From Stappia sp. WLB 29 (GTDB lineage Bacteria; Pseudomonadota; Alphaproteobacteria; Rhizobiales; Stappiaceae): 64,000 bases of DNA. This document shows, one piece after another, positions 50,021 to 59,132 of this stretch. The stretch is taken from positions 512,686-576,685 of the forward strand of contig NZ_JALBGD010000002.1 in assembly GCF_023507705.1 (NCBI RefSeq), in the 5' to 3' direction. The notes below the pieces were generated by a model, which did no database searches, was not told the DNA's origin, and saw nothing but the letters and a program-made list of their open reading frames with translations. Numbering within the stretch: position 1 is the first letter of the stretch; the number at the start of each line of letters is the position of its first letter. Both the position numbers and the translations under genes were made by a program.

Positions 50021-51206
50021 GGCGGGTTCCGGGATGGGAGAGGGCCGTGACGACGCCGCGCAGCTCGGCAAGGCCGCGCATGCGTCCGATCAGAGGATAA
50101 CCCGGATGGGTGTCGCGGTCGAAGTCCGACAGCAGCTCGTGTCCGTGATCGGGTCGGAAGGGGATTTCCGCGTCCGTGCGGCCCTCGTCCCGGCGGCGGC
50201 GTTCTTCGGTGAGCAGCGCGGCGACAAGCGCCACCATGTCGGTGTCGCCGGCAAGATGGGCGGCTTCCTCGAAGCTGCCGTCCGCCTCCTTGGCCACGTT
50301 ACGCAGATGCGCGAAGTGGATGCGCGGGGCGAAGCGCCGGGCGATGGCCGGCACGTCGTTTGCCGGATTGGCGCCGAGCGAGCCGGAGCACAGGGTCAGG
50401 CCGTTGGCCGGCGAATCGTCGCGGCCGAGGATCCAGGCGATGTGGTCGGCATCCGAGACGATGCGCGGCAGGCCGAGAATGTCGCGCGGCGGGTCGTCCG
50501 GGTGGACGCACAGGCGCATCCCGAGCTCGGCCGCTGTCGGCACCACTTCGTCGAGGAAGCGGGCGAAGTTCGTCCGCAGGGCACCCGCGTCGATGCCCTC
50601 GTAAAGGGTGAGGGCCCGGCGCAAGGCCGGGATGTCGTAGCGGTCGTAGGCGCCGGGCAGGCCCGCCATGATCGCGGCGACGAGTTCCTCGCGGGCGGCT
50701 TCATCGCTTGCCTCGAACCACCGGCGGGCGCGGATGCGCACCTCCTCGGGGTAGTCGTCCGCAGCGCCTTCACGCTCCAGCATGAACATTTCCAGCGCGC
50801 ACATGCGCGCCGCGTCGAAGCGCAGGCAGGTGCCGCCGCCGCGGACCGGGCTGGCAAGGTCGGTGCGCGTCCAGTCCAGCAGCGGCATGAAGTTGTAGCA
50901 GACGGTGAAGATGCCCTCGGCCGCAAGATTGGCGAGCGACTGGCGGTAGTTGGCAAAGAGCGGCGCAAGGTCGCCTTCGCCGCGCTTGATGCGTTCGTGC
51001 ACTGGCAGGCTCTCCACCACCTGCCATGAGAGATCGAGGCCGCTTGCGGCGACGAGCCTCTTGCGGTCGGCGATGGCCTGCCGGCTCCAGATCTCGCCGT
51101 AAGGGATCTCGTGCAGCGCGGTGACGATGCCGCGCGCGCCGGTCTGCGAAATCTCGTGAAGCCCGATGCGGTCGAGCGGTCCGTACCAGCGCCAGCTCTC
51201 AAGCAT
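50013..51206 (-). CDS. uxuA: Mannonate dehydratase
   Basis: 397-aa xylose-isomerase-like TIM barrel dehydrating D-mannonate to 2-keto-3-deoxygluconate. Begins MLESWRWYGPLDRIGL; VCYNFMPLLDWTRTDL near 103, MRLCVHPDDPP near 230, FAHLRNV near 305 and the C-terminal FRPDHGHELLSD are UxuA signatures with the His/Asp metal ligands. ATG 51206 overlaps uxuB by 8 nt and its own stop overlaps uxaA by 8 nt. Glucuronate branch. Confidence 0.95.
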   Translation of the reverse strand: MLESWRWYGPLDRIGLHEISQTGARGIVTALHEIPYGEIWSRQAIADRKRLVAASGLDLSWQVVESLPVHERIKRGEGDLAPLFANYRQSLANLAAEGIFTVCYNFMPLLDWTRTDLASPVRGGGTCLRFDAARMCALEMFMLEREGAADDYPEEVRIRARRWFEASDEAAREELVAAIMAGLPGAYDRYDIPALRRALTLYEGIDAGALRTNFARFLDEVVPTAAELGMRLCVHPDDPPRDILGLPRIVSDADHIAWILGRDDSPANGLTLCSGSLGANPANDVPAIARRFAPRIHFAHLRNVAKEADGSFEEAAHLAGDTDMVALVAALLTEERRRRDEGRTDAEIPFRPDHGHELLSDFDRDTHPGYPLIGRMRGLAELRGVVTALSHPGTRHA

Positions 51207-52659
51207 GACAGGCCTCGACCATGGTGCGGGCGCCCCGTTCGGCAAGGCCCGCATGGGCCTCGACGAGACGTGTTCGGAACGTCGTGTTGCCGGCAAGGCT
51301 TGCCGGAAAGATCTCGCGCAGTGCCAAAAGGGCGGCGACCTTCGCGGCCGAGCCTTCGGCCGCATTGGACAAGGCGCGCAGGCGGTCGGCCATCGGGTCG
51401 CGCACGTCGATGGTTTTCCCCGAAAGATCGGTGCCGCCGACATAGGTTATCCACGCGGCGACCGCGAGGATGAGACCGGACACCGGCCGCCCGGCGGCAA
51501 GCCCTTCCTCCAGCTGTCCGAGGATGCGCTGGGGCAGTTTCTGCGAGCCGTCCATGGCGATCTGCCAGGTGCGGTGGCGGATCGCCGGATTGGCGTAGCG
51601 CTCCTTCAGCCGTGCCGCATAGGCGGCAAGGTCGACGCCGGGCGGCGGGGTGAGGCCGGGCAGGATCTCCTCGGCCCAAAGGTGATCGAGAAAGGCCGAG
51701 AAGGCCGGATCGGCGACGGTCTCGGCGATGGTCTCAAAGCCGGCGAGGTAGCCGAGATAGGCGAGCGAGCTGTGCGTGCCGTTGAGGCAGCGCAGCTTCA
51801 TCAGCTCGTACGGGGCGACGTCGGCGACGAGTTCCGCACCGCTGGCGCCAAGGTCCGGCCGCTCGCCATCGACGAAATCATCCTCGATCACCCATTGGCG
51901 GAATGGCTCGTGCAGCACCGGGCTTTCGTCCCGGCAGCCGATCAGGCGGGCGACATGGTCGAGATCTTCCGAGCTGGTCGCCGGCACGATGCGGTCGACC
52001 ATTGTGGAGGGGAAGCGGCCTTCCGCCGCGATCCACTCGGAAAGCGCCGGGTCGATCCGCTCGGCCAGCTCCAGCACCAGACCGCGCAGCATCGCGCCGT
52101 TGTGGGGGAGGTTGTCGCAGGTCAGCACGGTGAAGGGCTTGATCCCCGCCGCGCGGCGGCGGGCGAGCGCGCGCACCAGGAAGCCGAGCGCCGAGGCGGG
52201 CCGCTCCGGATCGGCAAGATCGGCTGCGATGTCTGGATGGGCGAGCGACAGGCGCCCGGTCGCCGGCTCGTGGCAATAGCCCTTTTCGGTGACGGTGAGG
52301 GTGACGATCCGGGTGGCGGGGGCGGCCATCAGCGCGACCACCGCTTCCGGGTCCTCCGGCGCGACGAGGACGCCAGCCAGAACATCGACGAGGCGCGGCA
52401 CCTCGCCGCCGGGGCCGAGCTCCAGCGCGGTATAGGCGAAGTCCTGCGGCGCCAGCCGGTCGCGCTGGTCGGGCCGCTTCAGCGAGACGCCGACAATGCC
52501 CCAGTCGCCGCCGGATGCGGCCATCGCCTCGGCGATGTAGAGAGCGCCATGGGCGCGGAAGAAGGCGCCGAGGCCGAGATGGACGATGCCGGTGCCGGGG
52601 CGGGACCCGTCGCGGCGGGGGGCAAGGCGGGGCAGATCAGCGGGCAAGCCAGCCTCCAT
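51199..52659 (-). CDS. uxuB: Mannitol-dehydrogenase-family hexuronate oxidoreductase (UxuB/UxaB type)
   Basis: 486-aa long-chain polyol dehydrogenase family enzyme. HLGLGAFFRAHGALY at about 27-41 is the cofactor motif; TLTVTEKGYCHEP near 120, LTCDNLPHNGAML near 178 and the catalytic KLRCLNGTHSSLAYLGYL block near 287 (Lys/His) are present. Reduces fructuronate to mannonate, possibly also tagaturonate to altronate since no second enzyme is encoded. ATG 52659 overlaps kduD by 23 nt. Confidence 0.9.
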   Translation of the reverse strand: MEAGLPADLPRLAPRRDGSRPGTGIVHLGLGAFFRAHGALYIAEAMAASGGDWGIVGVSLKRPDQRDRLAPQDFAYTALELGPGGEVPRLVDVLAGVLVAPEDPEAVVALMAAPATRIVTLTVTEKGYCHEPATGRLSLAHPDIAADLADPERPASALGFLVRALARRRAAGIKPFTVLTCDNLPHNGAMLRGLVLELAERIDPALSEWIAAEGRFPSTMVDRIVPATSSEDLDHVARLIGCRDESPVLHEPFRQWVIEDDFVDGERPDLGASGAELVADVAPYELMKLRCLNGTHSSLAYLGYLAGFETIAETVADPAFSAFLDHLWAEEILPGLTPPPGVDLAAYAARLKERYANPAIRHRTWQIAMDGSQKLPQRILGQLEEGLAAGRPVSGLILAVAAWITYVGGTDLSGKTIDVRDPMADRLRALSNAAEGSAAKVAALLALREIFPASLAGNTTFRTRLVEAHAGLAERGARTMVEACHA

Positions 52660-53380
52660 CGACAGGGATCACCGCGCCGTGCACGTAGCGGGCGGCCGGG
52701 GAGCAGAGGAAGACGGCGGTGCCGGCGATATCCTCGGGCGCGCCCCAATGGCCGGCCGGGATACGGTCGAGGATCGCGGCGGAGCGGTCCGGGTCGTCGC
52801 GCAGCGCCTTGGTGTTGTTGGTGGCGATATAGCCGGGCGCGATGGCGTTGACGTTGATGCCCCTGGCCGCCCACTCGTTGGCGAGGATCTTGGTTATCCC
52901 CGCAACGCCGTGCTTGGCGGCGGTGTAGGACGGCACGCGGATGCCGCCCTGGAAGGACAGCATGGAGGCGATGTTGACGACCGCGCCGCCCTCGCCGCGC
53001 GCCAGCAGGTCGCGGGCGAAGGCCTGGGTGGTGAAGAACAGCGCCTTGAGATTGACGTCCATCACCGCGTCCCAGTCAGCTTCCGTGAAGTCGGCGCTCT
53101 CCCCACGGCGGATGATGCCGGCATTGTTGACGAGGATCGAATGTCTCGTGCCGGCAAAGACGTCGCGCGCCGCCATCGGGTCGGCAAGGTCGAGGGCCAG
53201 CGAAGTCGCACGGCCGCCGGCCGCCTCGATCGCGGCGACAGTCTCAAGGCAGGAGCGGCGGCCGGCGCAGGTCACCTCGGCGCCGGCGGCGGCCAGCGCG
53301 AGTGCGATGGCCTGGCCGATGCCGGTATTGGCGCCGGTCACCAGCGCCTTGCGGCCGGAGAGCGAGAAGGACGGGCTCAT
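52637..53380 (-). CDS. kduD: KduD-type SDR, 2-keto-3-deoxygluconate/5-keto dehydrogenase
   Basis: 247-aa classical SDR: TGANTGIG at 15-22, NNAG near 94, catalytic S, SYTAAK near 150. Sequence pattern (FSLSGRKALVTGANTGIG, INVNAIAPGYIATNNTKALRDD) is that of KduD, which interconverts 2,5-diketo-3-deoxygluconate and 2-keto-3-deoxygluconate. ATG 53380 overlaps the kduI stop (ATGA), confirming the kduI-kduD pair of unsaturated uronate catabolism. Confidence 0.92.
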   Translation of the reverse strand: MSPSFSLSGRKALVTGANTGIGQAIALALAAAGAEVTCAGRRSCLETVAAIEAAGGRATSLALDLADPMAARDVFAGTRHSILVNNAGIIRRGESADFTEADWDAVMDVNLKALFFTTQAFARDLLARGEGGAVVNIASMLSFQGGIRVPSYTAAKHGVAGITKILANEWAARGINVNAIAPGYIATNNTKALRDDPDRSAAILDRIPAGHWGAPEDIAGTAVFLCSPAARYVHGAVIPVDGGWLAR

Positions 53381-54201
53381 TTCATCTCCGCCATGCTGAC
53401 GAAATCCATGTCGGTGTAGTCGACATTGTCCCCGGCCATCGCCCAGATGAACGTGTAGCTGCCGGTGCCGGCGCCTGAGTGGATCGACCAGGGCGGCGAG
53501 ATCGCGGCCTCCTCGTTGGCGACGATGAGGTGGCGGGTCTGCTGCGGCTCGCCCATCAGGTGCAGGACGCGCTGATCCTCCGTCATGTCGAAGTAGAGAT
53601 AGGCCTCCATCCGCCGGTCGTGGACGTGAGCCGGCATGGTATTCCACACCGAGCCGTCCTCCAGCGTGGTGTAGCCGAGCACGAGCTGGCAGCTTTCCAT
53701 CACCAGCGGATGGACGAACTGGTTGATGGTGCGCTTGTTCGAGGTCTCGGTGGCGCCGAGCTTCAGGCTGTGGGCTTCCGACAGACGGATCAGCCGCGAG
53801 GGCAGGGAGCGGTGGGCCGGGGCGGAGGTGATGTAGAACCGCCCGCCGCCGGAGAAGGTGACCGGACCGGCGCCCATGCCGAGATAGAGCACGTCGCCGC
53901 GCTCCAGCGTCCAGCTGTCGCCGTCCGTCGAGACCTCGCCGGTCGCGCCGATATTGACGACGGCCATCTCGCGCCGCTCCAGGAAGGTGGCGGTGCGGGT
54001 CTCCTCGACCTTGTCGAGGGTGAGCTTGCCGGCGCCCGGCACCGCGCCGCCCAGCACGAAGCGGTCGTAGTGGGTGTAGACGAGGCGGATCTCGCCGTCG
54101 CGGAACAGGCCTCCGGCATGGAAGTGGCGGCGCAGCTCGTCCGTGTCCATGGCCTTGGCATGGTCCTGGTGGACGGCGTGGCGGGTCTCTACGCTCAGCA
54201 T
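53377..54201 (-). CDS. kduI: 5-dehydro-4-deoxy-D-glucuronate isomerase
   Basis: 274-aa cupin-fold Zn isomerase converting 5-keto-4-deoxyuronate to 2,5-diketo-3-deoxygluconate. KduI features: VYTHYDRFVLGGAVPG near 42, metal residues in MPAHVHDRRMEAYLYFD near 191, and the C-terminal WSIHSGAGTGSYTFIWAMAGDN near 242. ATG 54201 has AAGGAG 6 nt upstream. Followed by kduD, preceded by kdgF. Confidence 0.96.
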   Translation of the reverse strand: MLSVETRHAVHQDHAKAMDTDELRRHFHAGGLFRDGEIRLVYTHYDRFVLGGAVPGAGKLTLDKVEETRTATFLERREMAVVNIGATGEVSTDGDSWTLERGDVLYLGMGAGPVTFSGGGRFYITSAPAHRSLPSRLIRLSEAHSLKLGATETSNKRTINQFVHPLVMESCQLVLGYTTLEDGSVWNTMPAHVHDRRMEAYLYFDMTEDQRVLHLMGEPQQTRHLIVANEEAAISPPWSIHSGAGTGSYTFIWAMAGDNVDYTDMDFVSMAEMK

Positions 54202-54233
54202 GGCGGCTCCTTGAAGGGTGGGGCTTTGCAGGA

Positions 54234-54551
54234 TCAGAGGAAGTCGTCGCGGCGCGGCGTGAAGCCGTCGATCAGGCGCCCTGCCTCGAGGCAGCGGCAG
54301 CCGTGCACCGCGTTGGAAGGGATGACGAAACTGTCTCCGGGGCCAACCTCGAATTCCTCGCCGTCGAGCGAGAAGACGAAGCGGCCGCTCTCCACATAGG
54401 TCGACTGGATGTGCGGATGGTCGTGCAGAGGGCCTTCCGCGCCGGCTTCGAAGGTGAAGGCGACGACCATCATCTGAGGACTGTCGGCCACGACGCGGCG
54501 GGTGACGCCGGGGCCGGTCGCAACTTCTGGAAAGACGGCAAGGGGAGACAT
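54234..54551 (-). CDS. kdgF: KdgF-type cupin, uronate-linearising protein
   Basis: 105-aa single-cupin protein. GPLHDHPHIQSTYVESGRF near residue 41 carries the HxH and Glu metal ligands, and IPSNAVHG near 78 the last His. KdgF converts the cyclic 4,5-unsaturated uronate from pectin or alginate lyases to its open form for KduI. Its place directly before kduI supports this. No lyase gene is in the window. Confidence 0.88.
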   Translation of the reverse strand: MSPLAVFPEVATGPGVTRRVVADSPQMMVVAFTFEAGAEGPLHDHPHIQSTYVESGRFVFSLDGEEFEVGPGDSFVIPSNAVHGCRCLEAGRLIDGFTPRRDDFL

Positions 54552-54569
54552 GAACGAACTCCGATTTGA

Positions 54570-55850
54570 TCAGTGGAACAGCGACGGCAGCCAGAGCGAC
54601 AGCGCCGGCACGTAGGTGACGAGCAGCAGGGTTCCGACGGCGGCGAAGTAGAAGGGCCAAATCGTTCTGACCGCATCCCAGACGGTGATCCGGCCGACGG
54701 CGCAGCCGACGAAGAGCACCGCGCCGACCGGCGGGGTACACAGGCCGATGCCGAGATTGAGGATCAGGATGACGCCGAAATGGACCGGGTCGACGCCGAA
54801 GGCCTGGGCGACGGGCAGGAAGATCGGTGTGGTGATGACGATCAGCGGCGACATGTCCATGAACGTGCCGAGGATCAGCAGGATCACGTTGATCAACAGC
54901 AGGACCAGCAACGGGTTCTGCGAGACGTCCTGCATGACGGCGACGAGCGTCGCGGGTACGCGCAGAACGGCGAGCAGCCAGCCGAAGGAGGCGGCGCAGC
55001 CGATCACCAGCAGGACCATGGCGGTGGTGCGCACCGCGGCGGTCGTCGCCAGAACGAAGTTCTTCCAGTGCATGGTGCGATAGGCGACGGCGGTGATGAA
55101 GAGCGCGTAGACGACCGCGATGCAGGAGCTCTCCGAGGCGGTGAAGATGCCGGAGCGCACGCCGCCGAAGATGATGGCGATCAGGAGGATGCCTGGGGTG
55201 GCGTTGATCAGCAGGTGGCCGACCATGCCCCAGCCCTGGAACGGATCGATGGGGTAGTTGCGCTTCTTGGCGACGTACCAGGCCGCGAACATGAGCGACA
55301 GCGCGAGCAGCAGGCCGGGCAGGATGCCGGCCGTGAACAGGTCGGCGATGGAGATGCGTCCGCCCGCTGAGATCGAATAGATGATCATGTTGTGCGAGGG
55401 CGGCAGCATCAGGGCGATGATCGAGGAGACCACCGTGACGTTGACGCCGTAGTCGACGTCGTAGCCGCGGGCCTTCATCTGCGGGATCATCAGGCCGCCG
55501 ATGGCCGAGGCATCGGCCGCGGCCGAGCCGGAAATGCCGCCGAACAGCACCGAGGCGGTGATGTTGACCTGGCCGAGACCGCCGCGCAGATGGCCGACCA
55601 AGGCGCCGGCCAGCGCCACCAGTCGGCGGGCGATATCCCCGCGCACCATCAGCTCGCCGGCATAGATGAAGAACGGGATCGCCATCAGCGCGAAGACCGA
55701 CACGCCGGAGTTCAGCCGCTGGAACACCACGACCGGCGGCAGGCCCATATAGGCGATGGTGGCGAAGGACGAGACGCCGAGGCAGAAGGCGACGGGCGTG
55801 CCGATCAGCAGCAAGGTGGTAAAGGTGCCGAAGAGGATCAACAGTTCCAT
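54570..55850 (-). CDS. dctM: TRAP transporter large permease, DctM type
   Basis: 426-aa, about 12-helix permease. Seen: LLIGTPVAFCLGVSS near residue 15, FGGISGSAAADASAIGGLMIPQM near 104, GTFMDMSPLIVITTPIFLPV near 321, and ILNLGIGLCTPPVGAVLFVG near 355. Starts 3 bp after the dctQ stop. Works with DctQ and DctP to import uronates or unsaturated uronates at the expense of ion gradients. Confidence 0.95.
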   Translation of the reverse strand: MELLILFGTFTTLLLIGTPVAFCLGVSSFATIAYMGLPPVVVFQRLNSGVSVFALMAIPFFIYAGELMVRGDIARRLVALAGALVGHLRGGLGQVNITASVLFGGISGSAAADASAIGGLMIPQMKARGYDVDYGVNVTVVSSIIALMLPPSHNMIIYSISAGGRISIADLFTAGILPGLLLALSLMFAAWYVAKKRNYPIDPFQGWGMVGHLLINATPGILLIAIIFGGVRSGIFTASESSCIAVVYALFITAVAYRTMHWKNFVLATTAAVRTTAMVLLVIGCAASFGWLLAVLRVPATLVAVMQDVSQNPLLVLLLINVILLILGTFMDMSPLIVITTPIFLPVAQAFGVDPVHFGVILILNLGIGLCTPPVGAVLFVGCAVGRITVWDAVRTIWPFYFAAVGTLLLVTYVPALSLWLPSLFH

Positions 55851-55853
55851 CGG

Positions 55854-56363
55854 TCAATCCTCCAGTTCGGTTTCGCCGAAGCGGGCGGTCGGTAGGCCGG
55901 CGGCGCGACGGGCGAGGCGCTCGAGCGAGAACAGCACGATGAGGACCCCGCCGCCGACGAGGGGCAGGAAGTCGAACGCGCCGGAGATGCCGAGCGAGGG
56001 AAGTTTGTTGCCGGCGGTTTTCACGGCGAGTTCGGCGCCGTACCAGACCATGCCCGCACCGAAGGCGATGACCACGGCGTCGGAGATGGAATGCAGCACC
56101 AGCTTGACCTTCAGCGGCAGCACGTAGAGCAGCACGTCGAAGGACAGGTGGTAGCCCTCGCGGATGCCGACGGCGGCGCCGAGGAAGATGAACCAGCCCA
56201 TCAGCATGACCGAAGCGGGCTCCGTCCAGGACTGGCTGTCGTTGAGCGCGTAGCGCCAGAAGACCTGGACCGAAATGAAAGCGGTCATCAGCACGAGGCC
56301 CGTGCCCGACAGCCACAGGGCGATGCGGCCAAGGATGCCCGTGATCCGCGCGATGTCGCGCAT
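55854..56363 (-). CDS. dctQ: TRAP transporter small permease, DctQ type
   Basis: 169-aa four-helix membrane protein. WRYALNDSQSWTEPASVMLMGW near residue 36 (the FARYVFN..SWTEE.A motif of DctQ) and GIREGYHLSFDVL near 68 are diagnostic. ATG 56363 follows AAGGGAC. The preceding 80-bp gap to dctP holds a strong hairpin. Confidence 0.92.
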   Translation of the reverse strand: MRDIARITGILGRIALWLSGTGLVLMTAFISVQVFWRYALNDSQSWTEPASVMLMGWFIFLGAAVGIREGYHLSFDVLLYVLPLKVKLVLHSISDAVVIAFGAGMVWYGAELAVKTAGNKLPSLGISGAFDFLPLVGGGVLIVLFSLERLARRAAGLPTARFGETELED

Positions 56364-56398
56364 TGTCCCTTGCAAGATGCGTCCTCCCGGCAAGAAGA

Positions 56399-56427
56399 AA
56401 CCCGCGGCGGACCGGCCGCCGCGGGTT
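56399..56427 (-). other. Hairpin with short U-rich tail between dctP and dctQ
   Basis: A 12-bp GC stem (56399-56410 with 56416-56427) followed on the minus strand by TTTCTTCTT after the AACCC arm. Probably a partial terminator or mRNA stabiliser that leaves more binding protein than permease. Confidence 0.6.
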
Positions 56428-56443
56428 CGAAGTCAGGCAGGGA

Positions 56444-57424
56444 TCACTCGGTCGCCTGGATACGGGCGACGAGGTCCTTCAGCTTGTCGGAGGTCACGTA
56501 TTTCTCGTAGACCGGCTTCATCGCCTCGATGAACGGCGTCTTGTCGATGTCGCTGACGATCTTCACGCCCGCCTCGCGGATCTTCGCCTCGGAAGCTGCC
56601 TCACGCTCGGCCCACAGCTTGCGCATGTGCGGGACGGAATCCTTGGCGGCCTGGCGGATCAGTTCCTGGTCCTCCGCCGAGAGCTTGTCCCAGCTCTTCT
56701 TCGACATGACCAGCACTTCCGGGACGATCAGGTGCTCGTCGAGGGTGAAGTAGCCGGCGACTTCGTAGTGGCCGGAGCTCTCGAAGGACGGCCAGTTGTT
56801 CTCGGCACCGTCGATGACGCCGGTCTGGATCGAGGAATAGACCTCGCCGTAGGGCATGGGCGTCGCGTTGGCACCGAGCGCGTTGACCATGTCGACGAAC
56901 AGGTCCGACTGCATGACGCGGAACTTCATGCCCGAGAGGTCGGCCATGCTCTCGACCGGCTTCTGGCGGTTGTAGAAGGAACGCGAGCCGGCGTCGTAGA
57001 AGACGAGCCCGACGAGGTCATGGGCGGAGAAGGCGTCGAGGATCTCCTGGCCGATCGGGCCGTCCATCACCTTGTGCATGTGGTCGACGGAGCGGAAGAT
57101 GTAGGGCAGCGAGGGAACCTGGGTTTCCTCGATGATGTTGTTGAACGGCCCGAGCGAGACGCGATTCATGTCGATCACACCGAACTGAGTCTGTTCGATC
57201 GTGTCCTTCTCCTGGCCGAGTTGGGCCGAGTGGAACACTTCGATCTCGATGCGGCCGTTGGAGCGCTCCTTGACGAGTTCGCCCAGATACTTGACCGCCT
57301 CGACAGTCGGATACCCGTCCGGGTGGGTGTCCGAGGACCGCAGGACGATGTCGGCCGCCTGCACCGTCATGGCGGAGGCGGCAAGCAGCCCGAAGGCTGC
57401 CGTCATAGTCTTCCAATGTTTCAT
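56444..57424 (-). CDS. dctP: TRAP transporter solute-binding protein, DctP type
   Basis: 326-aa periplasmic DctP-family protein. Signal peptide about 1-23 ([16 protein letters not shown]), then [35 protein letters not shown] near 164 holds the Arg that clamps the ligand carboxylate and [13 protein letters not shown] near 205 is a family motif. Second gene after uxaC, 33 bp downstream. Expected ligand is a hexuronate or unsaturated uronate, from operon context. Confidence 0.94.
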   Translation of the reverse strand: MKHWKTMTAAFGLLAASAMTVQAADIVLRSSDTHPDGYPTVEAVKYLGELVKERSNGRIEIEVFHSAQLGQEKDTIEQTQFGVIDMNRVSLGPFNNIIEETQVPSLPYIFRSVDHMHKVMDGPIGQEILDAFSAHDLVGLVFYDAGSRSFYNRQKPVESMADLSGMKFRVMQSDLFVDMVNALGANATPMPYGEVYSSIQTGVIDGAENNWPSFESSGHYEVAGYFTLDEHLIVPEVLVMSKKSWDKLSAEDQELIRQAAKDSVPHMRKLWAEREAASEAKIREAGVKIVSDIDKTPFIEAMKPVYEKYVTSDKLKDLVARIQATE

Positions 57425-57457
57425 CTTCAGTTCCTCCCTAGAGCAGTTTCAGCCCGG

Positions 57458-58864
57458 TCACAGCCTGTAGGCGGCCTTGACCAGGGTGTAGGTGAGGTCG
57501 CGTGCGACCTCGTATGCCTCGCCCTCGCCGAGCCTCCCTGTGGCGACGAGTGTGGCAAGGAATGACGCATCCGACCGCCGGGCCACGTCGTGGCGGGCGG
57601 GGATGGAACAGAAGGCGCGGGTGTCGTCGTTGAACCCCACGGTGTTGTAGAAACCGGCGGTTTCCGTCGCCATCTCGCGGAAACGGCGCATGCCTTCCGC
57701 GCTGTCGTGGAACCACCAGGGCGGGCCGAGGCGCAGCACCGGATAGGCGCCGGCAAGGGGCGCCAGTTCCCGGGCGTAGGACGTCTCGTCCAGCGTGAAG
57801 AGGATGACGGTGAGGCCGGGCTCGTGGCCGACCGCGTCGAGCAGCGGTTTGAGCGCGCGGACATAGTCGGTGCGGGTCGGAAAGTCGAAGCCCTTGTCGC
57901 GACCGTGCCGGGCCATGATCGCCGGAGAATGGTTGCGGTAGGCGCCCGGATGGATCTGCATCACCAGCCCGTCGTCCAGGCTCATGCGCGCCATCTCGGT
58001 CAGCATGTGGCCACGGAACCGGTCGGCTTCCTCCGCCGTGCAGCGCCCGGCCAACGCCTTGTCGAAGAGGCCGGCGGCTTCGGCCGGGGACAGATCCTCC
58101 GTGCGGGCGCTGGGCGCGCCGTGGTCGGTCGAGGTGGCACCGTGCTGCTTGAAGAAGGTCCGGCGGGCCCGGTGGGCGGCGAGATAGCCGGGCCAGGTCG
58201 TCGTATCCTCGCCGGTGATCTCGCCGAGACGGGCGATGTTGGCGGCAAAGCCCTCGAACTCGGGATCGATTACCGCGTCCGGGCGATAGGCGGTGATGAC
58301 CCGTCCGCCCCAGCCGCTGTCGCGGATCGCGCGATGATGCTGCAGCGGGTCGAGCGCCGATTCCGTGGTGGCGATGACTTCGATGTTGAAGCGGTCGAAG
58401 AGGGCGCGCGGCCGGAATTCGGGCCGGGCGAGGCAATCCGCGATGTGGTCGTAGATGCGCGTCGCGGTCTGCGGGCCCAGCGGCTCGTCGATGCCGAAGA
58501 CCTCCTGGAAGGAGTGGTTCAGCCAGAGCGCGGAGGGCGTGCCGCGGAAGAGGTGGAAATTGTCGGCGAAGAGCTGCCAGATGCGGCGCGGGTCGCGCTC
58601 GCTCGTGCCGCCGTCGACGCGGGGCACGCCGAGATCGGTCAGCGGGATGCCCTGCGAGCACAGCATGCGGAAGACGTAGTGATCCGGCACCACAAAGAGC
58701 TCGGCCGGGTCGGGGAAGGGCTCGTTCAGCGCGAACCAGGCCGGATCCGTGTGGCCGTGGGGGCTGACGATCGGCAGGTCGCGGATGGTCCGATAGATGC
58801 CGCGGGCAAGGCCGCGCGTGCGCGGCTCCACCGGAAACAGCCGGTCCTCGTCCAGTAGCGCCAT
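57458..58864 (-). CDS. uxaC: Glucuronate (uronate) isomerase
   Basis: 468-aa amidohydrolase-fold isomerase of glucuronate to fructuronate and galacturonate to tagaturonate. SPHGHTDPAW near residue 34 carries the HxH, and GFNDDTRAFCSIPARHDVARR near 414 and MQIHPGAYRNHSP near 300 are UxaC signatures. GGGAGG lies about 8 nt before ATG 58864. First gene of the operon; its promoter at 58936-58964 overlaps the GntR-type operator. Entry point for both hexuronates. Confidence 0.95.
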   Translation of the reverse strand: MALLDEDRLFPVEPRTRGLARGIYRTIRDLPIVSPHGHTDPAWFALNEPFPDPAELFVVPDHYVFRMLCSQGIPLTDLGVPRVDGGTSERDPRRIWQLFADNFHLFRGTPSALWLNHSFQEVFGIDEPLGPQTATRIYDHIADCLARPEFRPRALFDRFNIEVIATTESALDPLQHHRAIRDSGWGGRVITAYRPDAVIDPEFEGFAANIARLGEITGEDTTTWPGYLAAHRARRTFFKQHGATSTDHGAPSARTEDLSPAEAAGLFDKALAGRCTAEEADRFRGHMLTEMARMSLDDGLVMQIHPGAYRNHSPAIMARHGRDKGFDFPTRTDYVRALKPLLDAVGHEPGLTVILFTLDETSYARELAPLAGAYPVLRLGPPWWFHDSAEGMRRFREMATETAGFYNTVGFNDDTRAFCSIPARHDVARRSDASFLATLVATGRLGEGEAYEVARDLTYTLVKAAYRL

Positions 58865-58922
58865 TCCGATCCTCCCTGCCGCCCCGGTCGCGTTTTCCGC
58901 GTCTCGTTCTTGGGGCTGGCGA

Positions 58923-58964
58923 ACTAACTAGTAATCTAATATGTTAGTCGACAAGTCGAGTCAA
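58923..58964 (-). promoter_or_regulatory. uxaC operon promoter with GntR operator in the spacer
   Basis: Minus-strand -35 TTGACT (58964-58959), 17-nt spacer, -10 TATTAG (58941-58936); a start near 58929 gives a leader of about 65 nt. The spacer contains TAGTCGACAA (58945-58954 on the plus strand), a FadR-subfamily TNGT-ACNA-type palindrome, and the wider dyad ACTAAC-N14-GTTAGT (58923-58948). Repressor bound here would block polymerase. Confidence 0.65.
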
Positions 58965-59132
58965 CGCCTCCCGAAACAGGGGCGGCGAATTGTCAAACCG
59001 GGCGGCAGTCGCTAGGACGAGCCTCCCGGCAAATGCCGGAAAACCGGCGCGGACGAGTGGTCCGGCAGCGCGGCGCCAAGGCCTCGTCCGATCTTGCGGG
59101 CGGGCTGCGGTGGTCGCAGGGAGGGCAGGTGA

